Source of the DNA: JBBQSN01 sp038213835
GTDB lineage: Bacteria; Actinomycetota; Actinomycetes; Actinomycetales; CAWJMD01
Length of the DNA: 5,158 nt
Assembly: GCA_038213835.1 (NCBI GenBank)
Contig: JBBQSN010000194.1
Coordinates: forward strand, 1 to 5,158
Direction: 5' to 3'
Shown here: positions 1-4,604 of the stretch, one piece after another
How the letters are laid out: every line of letters starts with the position of its first letter
How positions within the stretch are numbered: the first letter of the stretch is position 1
The notes under the pieces: model-generated
Told to the model about the DNA's origin: nothing
Databases searched by the model: none
What the model saw: the letters and a program-made list of their open reading frames with translations, nothing else
Translations under genes and position numbers: made by a program

Positions 1-158
1 AGGTGGATCAGCCACTCCACCTCGACCCGCACGCGCTCGCGGTTCAGCGCGGCCTCGGAGAGGTGCTCGACGAGCGGGGCGACGGCGGTGCGGTACCGGC
101 CGTCGAGGGGACCCAGGGCGTTGCCGGCGTCGGCCAGAGGAGAGCTCACGCCGGCCAT
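1..158 (-). CDS. purB: Adenylosuccinate lyase PurB, N-terminal 52 residues (runs off left edge)
   Basis: Adenylosuccinate lyase is a cytosolic enzyme of purine synthesis. It removes fumarate from SAICAR to give AICAR and from adenylosuccinate to give AMP. Reading the minus strand from the ATG at 158 gives an uninterrupted frame to the window edge. Residues 17-22 read GPLDGR followed by Y, the family's N-terminal (S)P(L/V)DGRY signature. Residues 36-52 match the next conserved stretch, ending in RVEVEWLIHL. The catalytic His and Ser and the fumarase-superfamily signature lie beyond the edge, so this is only the first ninth or so of a protein usually near 470 residues. The start is not certain: an in-frame GTG at 149 would drop three residues, and neither site has a well-spaced Shine-Dalgarno (GGGA sits only 2 nt from the ATG and 11 nt from the GTG). 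It is divergent from the gene at 209, with 50 bp between the two starts. Confidence 0.88.
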   Translation of the reverse strand, partial: MAGVSSPLADAGNALGPLDGRYRTAVAPLVEHLSEAALNRERVRVEVEWLIH

Positions 159-208
159 CGTCCCAGGTGCCGCTGGCGGGTCGTCCCGGGAAGGGGTACC
201 AACGAGGC

Positions 209-616
209 ATGGACGAGGAGCGGCGTGACACCGAGGACCTTGCGGACCCGAGCGAACCCGCCGAGCCGGGCGGCCCGGTGATCAAGCCCGAGCACCTGCG
301 TCGCGGCGGACGGTCGCGGCCGGGGTCGTTCGCGGGACGGGCGGGCGGCGGCACGGGCAGCGGGGCCGAGGTCGAGGTCGAGGGCGTCGTCGTGGCGGGG
401 GTCGAGCACGGGTCGGTGGTGCTGACCGGTGCCGACGGCCGCACCTGGCAGCTCGGCCGCCCGCACGGCCACCTCGTCGGCTGCACCGTCGCGGTGCGCG
501 GCCGCCGCCGCGACGTGATGACCACGGCGCAGCAGGGCGTCCCGCTCGAGGTGCTCGCGCTCGAGGTCGTCGCCGGGACCTCGGGCCGCCCCGGCGTGTT
601 GCCGGACCAGGTCTAG
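209..616 (+). CDS. Conserved-looking small protein of unknown function with a beta-rich C-terminal domain
   Basis: I do not recognise a named family. The 135-residue product has two parts. Residues 1-53 are rich in Asp, Glu, Pro, Arg and Gly and look disordered, with an acidic first 20 residues and then an Arg/Gly-rich stretch. Residues 54-121 alternate hydrophobic and polar residues and read as five or so beta strands: VEVEGVVVAG, SVVLTGADGRTWQLG, GCTVAVRGRRR and LEVLALEVV. A G-x-W/L turn sits between strands 2 and 3. This resembles a small OB-fold-like barrel, which is inference from pattern only. No signal peptide or membrane segment is visible, so a cytosolic location is likely. I chose the ATG at 209 because the acidic N-terminus begins there. 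AAGGGG at 191-196 lies 12 nt upstream, which is long, and an in-frame GTG at 167 would add 14 unconvincing residues. It probably has its own transcript, separated from pntAA by the hairpin at 633-685. Codon use (G/C third positions) supports it over the opposite frames. Confidence 0.68.
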   Translation: MDEERRDTEDLADPSEPAEPGGPVIKPEHLRRGGRSRPGSFAGRAGGGTGSGAEVEVEGVVVAGVEHGSVVLTGADGRTWQLGRPHGHLVGCTVAVRGRRRDVMTTAQQGVPLEVLALEVVAGTSGRPGVLPDQV

Positions 617-632
617 GGTCACCGACCCACCG

Positions 633-685
633 ACGGCCGAAGGTCCTGGGCCCCCCGGGGGCGAGGATGTTCCGGCCTTCGCCGT
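633..685 (+). terminator. Interrupted GC-rich inverted repeat, possible terminator of the preceding gene
   Basis: The arms ACGGcCGAAGG (633-643) and CCTTCGCCGT (676-685) can form 10 base pairs with one bulged C. Inside the loop, a C-run and G-run (650-654 against 658-662) can form five more G-C pairs, and TCCT (644-647) can pair with AGGA (664-667). It begins 17 nt after the stop codon at 616 and ends before the promoter at 703. That position fits a transcription terminator insulating the pnt promoter. There is no T-tract, which is common for actinobacterial terminators but leaves the role unproven. Confidence 0.4.
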
Positions 686-702
686 GCGCACGGTCACGTT
701 CC

Positions 703-731
703 CCGACAGGACGCCCTCGCACCACTAGGTT
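703..731 (+). promoter_or_regulatory. Probable sigma70-type promoter of the pnt operon, giving a leaderless mRNA
   Basis: The -10 box TAGGTT (726-731) has the TAGNNT form typical of actinobacteria. The -35 box CCGACA (703-708) matches 4 of 6 bases of TTGACA, and the spacer is exactly 17 nt. Initiation 6-8 nt after the -10 box would fall at about 737-739, which is the GTG start of pntAA at 739. There is no Shine-Dalgarno in the normal window: only AGG at 727-729, inside the -10 box. Leaderless initiation at GTG is well established in actinobacteria. The assignment here is inference from spacing. Confidence 0.6.
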
Positions 732-738
732 GGCGCTC

Positions 739-1938
739 GTGAAGGTCGCCGTTCCCGCCGAGACGATCCCGGGCGAGCGCCGGGTCGCCGTCACCCCCGA
801 GACCGTGCAGCTGATGGTCGGTGCGGGTCTGGAGGTCTCCGTCCAGGCCGGTGCCGGCCTGCACTGCTCGATCCCCGACCACGCCTACGCCGAGGCCGGC
901 GCCGACGTCGTGGAGGCGGTCGACGCCGGTGCGGTCGACGTCCTGCTGCACGTGCGTCCGCTGCACCCGCGGCTGCCCGAGCGACTGCGGGTCGGGGCGA
1001 TCACGATCGGGCTCGGCTCGCCGTCGACCGAGCTGGCGACCGTGCAGGCGCTCGCCGCCGCTCAGGTCACCTCCTTCGCCCTGGAGCTGGTGCCGCGCAT
1101 CTCGCGCGCGCAGTCGATGGACGCCCTCACCAGCCAGGCGCTCGTCGCCGGCTACCGCTGCGTGATCGAGGCCTCGATCCGGCTGCCGCGCTTCCTGCCG
1201 CTGTACATGACCGCCGCCGGCACCGTGCCGCCCGCGTCGGTCGTCGTCCTGGGAGCCGGTGTCGCCGGGCTGCAGGCGATCGCCACCGCGAAGCGGCTGG
1301 GCGCCAAGGTGAGCGCGTACGACGTGCGTCCGGCCTCGGCCGACGAGGTGCGGTCGATGGGCGGGAAGTTCATCGACCTCGACCTGGACGCCATCGAGGG
1401 TGCCGGCGGCTACGCCCGCGAGATGGGCGAGGAGCGCGCCCGGCGCCAGGCAGAGCTGCTCGCACCGCACGTGGCAGGTGCCGACGTCCTCATCACCACC
1501 GCGGCGATCCCGGGTCGCCCGGCGCCGCGGCTGGTCTCGCTCGCCATGGTCTCCGCGATGAAGCCCGGGTCGGTGGTGGTCGACCTCGCCGCCGAGTCCG
1601 GCGGCAACGTCGAGGGCGCACGTCCGGGGGAGGACATCGAGATCCCCTCGGACGCAGGCGGTTCGGTCACCCTGGTCGGGATGAAGGACGCCGCGAGCTC
1701 GATGCCCGTCGACGCCTCCCGGCTCTACGCGAAGAACGTGGTCAACCTGCTGCTGCTGATGACGTCCGAGGGCGAGGTCGTGCCCGACCTGGACGACGAG
1801 GTCGTCGCCGGTGCGTGCCTGACCCACCAGGGGGCGGTCCGGCACGCGCCGACGGCCGACCTGCTGGCTCCTGCCGCACCCGAGGCCGCACCCGAGGCCG
1901 CACCCGAGCCCACCGACCCGATCGAGGGGGACGCCTGA
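739..1938 (+). CDS. pntAA: Proton-translocating NAD(P) transhydrogenase, subunit alpha part 1 (domain I, NAD(H)-binding)
   Basis: This is the peripheral domain I subunit, which binds NAD(H) on the cytoplasmic face and passes a hydride to NADP+ on domain III. The 399 residues show the AlaDH/PNT layout. The N-terminal domain (1-140) contains PGERRVAVTP at 11-20 and the hydride-site loop PRISRAQSMDAL at 119-130. The Rossmann domain (about 145-340) contains the dinucleotide motif GAGVAGLQA at 172-180 and VSAYDVRP at 191-198. A mobile-loop Tyr lies near residue 225 (GAGGYAREM). Length matches the split PntAA subunits (about 380-400 residues) rather than the fused E. coli PntA. The start is the GTG at 739, where homology begins (KVAVPAE). 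The upstream in-frame ATG at 667 would add 24 Arg/Pro-rich residues encoded by promoter and hairpin DNA. The C-terminus ends in a low-complexity Ala/Pro/Glu tail (376-399), probably a flexible linker. It is first in a three-gene operon and overlaps pntAB by one base (TGATG). Confidence 0.96.
   Translation: MKVAVPAETIPGERRVAVTPETVQLMVGAGLEVSVQAGAGLHCSIPDHAYAEAGADVVEAVDAGAVDVLLHVRPLHPRLPERLRVGAITIGLGSPSTELATVQALAAAQVTSFALELVPRISRAQSMDALTSQALVAGYRCVIEASIRLPRFLPLYMTAAGTVPPASVVVLGAGVAGLQAIATAKRLGAKVSAYDVRPASADEVRSMGGKFIDLDLDAIEGAGGYAREMGEERARRQAELLAPHVAGADVLITTAAIPGRPAPRLVSLAMVSAMKPGSVVVDLAAESGGNVEGARPGEDIEIPSDAGGSVTLVGMKDAASSMPVDASRLYAKNVVNLLLLMTSEGEVVPDLDDEVVAGACLTHQGAVRHAPTADLLAPAAPEAAPEAAPEPTDPIEGDA
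1873..1908 (+). repeat. Three perfect 12-bp tandem repeats in the 3' end of pntAA
   Basis: The unit GCCGCACCCGAG occurs three times without mismatch and in frame, encoding (AAPE)x3 at residues 379-390 of PntAA. Because the unit is a multiple of three, copy-number change would lengthen or shorten the tail without a frameshift. It lies in the tail after the domain I fold and just before pntAB. Confidence 0.9.
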
Positions 1939-2243
1939 TGGACGGCATCGCGCTGCTCACCATCTTCGTGCTGGCGGTGTTCGTCGGCTTCGAGGTGGTC
2001 TCGAAGGTCTCGAGCACGCTGCACACGCCGCTGATGTCGGGCGCCAACGCCATCCACGGGATCATCCTGCTCGGTGCCGTGCTGGTCGCCGGCCACGCCG
2101 AGAGCACCTTCGTGCTCGCGGTCGCGCTGCTGGCCGTGGTGCTCGCCACCCTGAACCTCGTCGGCGGCTTCGTCGTCACCGACCGGATGCTCGAGATGTT
2201 CAAGGGCCGAGCCGGTTCCGGACGCAAGGGCGGTGGCGCGTGA
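1938..2243 (+). CDS. pntAB: NAD(P) transhydrogenase subunit alpha part 2 (first part of membrane domain II)
   Basis: This small integral membrane protein contributes the first transmembrane helices of the proton channel. The 101 residues form three hydrophobic segments, at about 5-21, 37-53 and 57-80. Between the first two is the family signature STLHTPLMSGANAIHG (26-41). His40 sits at the start of the second helix. A basic cytoplasmic tail (GRAGSGRKGGG) ends the protein. In E. coli this region is fused to the C-terminus of PntA; here it is a separate gene, as in Rhodospirillum and Thermus. The ATG at 1938 overlaps the pntAA stop (TGATG) and has a purine-rich ribosome site GAGGGGG at 1924-1930 with 7-nt spacing, so it is both coupled and well initiated. 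Its stop overlaps the pntB start by 4 nt (GTGA). A longer open frame beginning at 1815 adds only Arg/Pro-rich residues read from pntAA sequence. Confidence 0.95.
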   Translation: MDGIALLTIFVLAVFVGFEVVSKVSSTLHTPLMSGANAIHGIILLGAVLVAGHAESTFVLAVALLAVVLATLNLVGGFVVTDRMLEMFKGRAGSGRKGGGA

Positions 2244-3616
2244 ACCTGCTGACGCCCACCTGGACGTCGCTGCTGTACCTGGTGGCGGCGGTCTGCTTCA
2301 TCCTCGCCCTGCGCGGCCTCGCCAGCCCCCGCACCGCCCGTCGCGGCAACCTGATCGGCGCCTTCGGCGCGCTGGTGGCGATGGTGACCGTGTTCTTGTC
2401 GACCGAGCTGGACAACCTGGTGGCGATCCTGATCGCGATCGCGGTGGGAACCGTCGTCGCCGTGCCGGTCTCGCGCCGGGTCAAGATGACCGGGATGCCG
2501 CAGCTGGTCGCGCTGTTCAACGGCGTCGGCGGAGGTGCTGCGGCCCTGGTCGCGCTGCTCGAGCTGGGCGAGGTGGGCGCGGACCGCGGTGGCCTGCTCG
2601 CGATCGGGTTCACCGTCCTGGTGGGCGCGGTGTCGTTCTCCGGGTCGGTCGTCACCTTCCTCAAGCTGCAGGAGCTGATGACGTCGCGGCCGGTGCTGCT
2701 GCCCGGGCAGCGGTGGCTGATGATCGGCGCCCTGGTGGCCTCCCTGGTGCTGGCCGGCGTGCTGATCGCCTCCGGCCAGACCCTCTGGGCCGTGCTCGCC
2801 CTCGCCGCCGGCTTGGCGGTCGGCGTCCTGCTTGTGCTGCCGGTCGGCGGGGCCGACGTGCCGATCGTGATCTCGCTGCTGAACGCGTTCACGGGCCTCA
2901 CGGTGGCGGCCTCCGGCTTCGTCCTGGACAACGTCCTGCTGCTCGTGGCGGGCACGCTCGTGGGCGCGTCCGGCACGATCCTGACGCAGGCGATGGCCTC
3001 GGCGATGGGTCGCTCGGTCACCGGCATCCTGTTCGGCGCCCTCAAGGGCGGGTCGACCGCGGGGTCCACCGAGGTCTCGGACCGGCCGGTGCGCTCGTCC
3101 ACCGCGCAGGACGTCGCGATCCTGCTGGGGTACGCGCAGTCGGTCGTCGTCGTCCCGGGGTACGGGCTGGCGGTCGCGCAGGCGCAGCACACGATGGCCG
3201 AGCTCGCCGCGGCCCTGGAAGCGCGTGGCACCGAGGTCGTCTACGGCATCCACCCCGTGGCCGGCCGGATGCCCGGCCACATGAACGTGCTGCTCGCCGA
3301 GGCGAACGTGCCGTACGAGGTGCTGGCCGAGATGGACGAGGTCAACCCGAGGATGCGCACCGCCGACGTCGCGCTGGTGGTGGGGGCGAACGACGTGGTG
3401 AACCCGGCCGCGAAGACGTCTCCGGGCTCGCCGATCTACGGCATGCCGATCCTGGACGTGGACCAGGCGAGGCAGGTGGTGTTCCTCAAGCGCTCGATGC
3501 GCCCGGGCTTCGCCGGCATCGAGAACGAGCTGCTCTACGAGCCGCAGACCACGCTGCTGTTCGGCGACGCCAAGGACTCCCTCACCAAGGTGCTCGCAGC
3601 GGTCAAGAGCCTGTAG
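2240..3616 (+). CDS. pntB: NAD(P) transhydrogenase subunit beta (membrane domain II and NADP(H)-binding domain III)
   Basis: PntB carries most of the proton channel and the NADP(H) site. It couples proton entry to reduction of NADP+ by NADH. The 458 residues match the usual length (E. coli about 462). Residues 1-260 hold eight or nine hydrophobic helices. Conserved spots include MPQLVALFNGVGG (86-98), GGADVPIVISLLNAFTG (203-219, with Asp206 and Asn215) and GTLVGASGTIL (238-248). Residues 290-458 form domain III: VPGYGLAVAQAQ (305-316), GIHPVAGRMPGHMNVLLAEA (336-355), the nucleotide-binding VGANDVVNPAA (381-391), SPIYGMPIL (397-405) and KRSMRPGFAGIEN (417-429). No motif looks broken. The usual channel His of the E. 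coli enzyme appears as Asn94. The GTG at 2240 overlaps the pntAB stop, with AAGGG at 2226-2230 upstream. The 3' end overlaps the convergent phosphatase gene by 14 bp. Confidence 0.97.
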   Translation: MNLLTPTWTSLLYLVAAVCFILALRGLASPRTARRGNLIGAFGALVAMVTVFLSTELDNLVAILIAIAVGTVVAVPVSRRVKMTGMPQLVALFNGVGGGAAALVALLELGEVGADRGGLLAIGFTVLVGAVSFSGSVVTFLKLQELMTSRPVLLPGQRWLMIGALVASLVLAGVLIASGQTLWAVLALAAGLAVGVLLVLPVGGADVPIVISLLNAFTGLTVAASGFVLDNVLLLVAGTLVGASGTILTQAMASAMGRSVTGILFGALKGGSTAGSTEVSDRPVRSSTAQDVAILLGYAQSVVVVPGYGLAVAQAQHTMAELAAALEARGTEVVYGIHPVAGRMPGHMNVLLAEANVPYEVLAEMDEVNPRMRTADVALVVGANDVVNPAAKTSPGSPIYGMPILDVDQARQVVFLKRSMRPGFAGIENELLYEPQTTLLFGDAKDSLTKVLAAVKSL

Positions 3617-4097
3617 CGAGGTCGGCGCGCACCCGGTCGAGCAGCCCCGGGACGGCGGCTCGCACCTGCTCGACCACGCGCGTGAAGCCGGCGTCGTCTC
3701 CGTAGTACGGGTCGGCGACGTCCGGGCCGTCAGCATCCGGGTCGAACGAGCGGAGCAGGACGACGTGCTCGTCGCGCCCCGGGACCAGGCGGCGCAGGTC
3801 GCGGTCGTGGCCGGTGTCCAGGGCCACGACGAGGTCGGTGGTCTCCAGCACGTCGCGGTCGACCACCCGGGCCCGGTGCGCGCTGCCGTCGAGGCCCACG
3901 GCGTGCAGGGCCGCGACCGACCGCGGGTCGGCCCCGGTGCCCACGTGCCAGTCGCCGGTGCCGGCGGAGTCGACGACCACGCGGTCGTCCAGACCGGCCG
4001 CGCGCACGGCGTCGGCCAGCACCACCTCGGCGATCGGGGAGCGGCAGATGTTGCCGGTGCAGACGAGGGTCACGCGGTACGTGGTGGGGTGGCTCAC
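3603..4097 (-). CDS. Low-molecular-weight protein-tyrosine phosphatase (PtpA-like)
   Basis: This cysteine-dependent phosphatase removes phosphate from tyrosine residues through a phosphocysteine intermediate. The 164-residue protein is one LMW-PTP domain. The P-loop is CTGNICRS at residues 13-20, with nucleophile Cys13, Arg19 and Ser20 in the C-x5-R-S pattern. The general acid is Asp129 in DPYYGD (129-134). SAGTGDWHVG (44-53) and LRSFDPDADG (115-124) also match the mycobacterial PtpA type by memory, including the Trp in the loop that shapes the active site. Length fits the family (about 150-165). The start is the GTG at 4097, with GAGGA (4109-4105) 7 nt upstream. The open frame extends further to 4163, but the extra 22 residues are Arg/Gly-rich without a family match. 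No signal peptide is visible. It could be called Wzb/arsenate-reductase-like, but DPYYG favours a phosphatase. Its natural substrate and any partner kinase are not visible here. Confidence 0.93.
   Translation of the reverse strand: MSHPTTYRVTLVCTGNICRSPIAEVVLADAVRAAGLDDRVVVDSAGTGDWHVGTGADPRSVAALHAVGLDGSAHRARVVDRDVLETTDLVVALDTGHDRDLRRLVPGRDEHVVLLRSFDPDADGPDVADPYYGDDAGFTRVVEQVRAAVPGLLDRVRADLATGS
3635..3675. terminator. Perfect 10-bp inverted repeat just after pntB, candidate bidirectional terminator or processing hairpin
   Basis: GGTCGAGCAG (3635-3644) and CTGCTCGACC (3666-3675) are perfect reverse complements separated by 21 nt, which are themselves GC-rich. The hairpin starts 18 nt after the pntB stop and lies inside the 3' coding part of the convergent phosphatase gene. 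It is the only strong dyad I found at this junction. There is no T-tract on either strand, so the terminator role is inference. It may instead be a by-product of repeated LD-R and VEQV coding in a GC-rich gene. Confidence 0.35.
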
Positions 4098-4127
4098 GCG
4101 TCCATCCTCGCCCGTCCGCTCACCCCG

Positions 4128-4162
4128 CCGTCCACAGCCCCGTCTCCGGCCGGTTGTCCACA
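4128..4162 (+). promoter_or_regulatory. Two DnaA-box-like 9-mers in the divergent spacer
   Basis: TTGTCCACA at 4154-4162 is identical to the 9-mer consensus known for actinobacterial DnaA boxes. CCGTCCACA at 4128-4136 matches it at 7 of 9 positions, in the same orientation, 26 bp away start to start. They lie between the start of the phosphatase gene and the probable promoter of the WXG100-type gene. No AT-rich unwinding region and no dnaA, dnaN or gyr genes are present, so this is not an origin. A DnaA titration or regulatory site is possible. Chance occurrence, at least of the weaker box, is also possible. Confidence 0.4.
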
Positions 4163-4202
4163 CCCGGTGAGCCCGTCGAGGAGAACCGTCGGCGCGGCTG
4201 CC

Positions 4203-4208
4203 TAGCGT
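4203..4208 (+). promoter_or_regulatory. Probable -10 box for the WXG100-type gene pair
   Basis: TAGCGT fits the actinobacterial TAGNNT -10 form. Transcription from it would start near 4215 and give a leader of about 45 nt. The expected -35 region around 4180 (GGAGAA) is a poor match to TTGACA, so the promoter may be activator-dependent or read by another sigma factor. No other -10 candidate is visible in the spacer. Confidence 0.4.
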
Positions 4209-4228
4209 CGCGGCGACGGAACCAGGAC

Positions 4229-4253
4229 GGGGCCCCGGCCCCGGGGACGGAGG
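4229..4253 (+). promoter_or_regulatory. GC-rich hairpin options followed by a strong ribosome binding site
   Basis: GGAGG at 4249-4253 lies 6 nt before the GTG at 4260 and fixes that start. Directly upstream, G4C4 (4229-4236) followed by GG and C4G4 (4239-4246) allows two mutually exclusive four-pair stems: 4229-4232 with 4239-4242, or 4233-4236 with 4243-4246. The second ends 2 nt before the ribosome site. This could modulate translation, but it may be only local GC richness. Confidence 0.45.
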
Positions 4254-4259
4254 TGGCCG

Positions 4260-4604
4260 GTGAGCGAGTGGCTCGACGGGGTCCCGGGCCAGCTGCAGGT
4301 GCTCGCCTCACGGGCGGCGGCGCTGGCGGAGCAGGTGCGCGTGGGGGCGGGCGAGGTCCGGGGCCGTCGCCGGACCGCGTGGACGGGCCCGGCGGCCGAG
4401 GCGTACGCGGAGCACGCGGGTGCTGAGGCGGCCCGGCTGGACCGGTGCGCGGCCGAGCTCGACGACCTGGTGGCGGCGCTGCGCGGTCACGCCCACGGCG
4501 CGCAGCACCGGCTCGACGACGTCGCCGCGCTCTTCGCCGAGGCCCGCCAGGCGCTGGTCGCCGCGGCCGACCTCGTCACCCTCGACCCGGGCGGCCACCG
4601 GTGA
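4260..4604 (+). CDS. WXG100/ESX-type small helical protein
   Basis: WXG100 proteins are small helical hairpins that are substrates or chaperone-like partners of type VII (ESX) secretion. The 114-residue product is nearly all predicted helix: residues 8-38, a turn with the W-x-G motif at Trp41-Thr-Gly43 (AWTGPAAEAY, 40-49), then helix to about residue 102. Position of the motif near residue 40, helix-turn-helix layout and length near 100 all fit. It has no signal peptide, as expected for the family. A YxxxD/E secretion motif is not evident in its C-terminal part, whereas its coupled neighbour has one. The GTG at 4260 is set by GGAGG at 4249-4253. The stop overlaps the next start by 4 nt (GTGA), so the two products are probably made in matched amounts. 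Family assignment rests on motif and shape rather than full-length similarity. A tail-type ESX-associated protein with a different partner is the alternative. Confidence 0.72.
   Translation: MSEWLDGVPGQLQVLASRAAALAEQVRVGAGEVRGRRRTAWTGPAAEAYAEHAGAEAARLDRCAAELDDLVAALRGHAHGAQHRLDDVAALFAEARQALVAAADLVTLDPGGHR

Noticed and set aside
184..191. TCCCGGGA palindrome between purB and the 209 gene as an operator
   Set aside because: An 8-bp GC palindrome is expected often by chance in DNA of this composition, and no second copy or promoter box accompanies it.
667..738. ATG at 667 as the start of pntAA
   Set aside because: The 24 extra residues are Arg/Pro/Thr-rich with no family match, and their DNA holds part of a hairpin and the promoter boxes. 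PntAA similarity begins at the GTG at 739.
1873..1908. CRISPR or other structured array
   Set aside because: The repeats are 12 bp, directly adjacent, without spacers, and lie in frame inside pntAA.
739..1938. Alanine dehydrogenase, which shares the same fold
   Set aside because: The gene is followed immediately by pntAB and pntB, carries the transhydrogenase loop RISRAQSMDAL, and has the length and tail of a PntAA subunit.
2233..3705. Plus-strand open frame of 490 codons overlapping pntB in another frame
   Set aside because: The translation is Arg/Gly/Pro-rich with no recognisable motif and only mirrors pntB. The pntB frame has the conserved motifs and the coupled start.
1742..3736. Very long minus-strand open frame (664 codons) opposite pntAB and pntB
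   Set aside because: Its product is an Arg/His/Asp/Gln-rich shadow of GC-rich coding DNA. The plus strand encodes full-length PntAB and PntB with all family motifs.
4128..4162. Replication origin
   Set aside because: There is only one exact DnaA box, no AT-rich region and no origin-linked genes nearby.
4098..4163. N-terminal extension of the phosphatase to the upstream start at 4163
   Set aside because: The added 22 residues are low-complexity and overlap the DnaA-box-like sites. The GTG at 4097 has a well-spaced GAGGA and begins right before the conserved fold.
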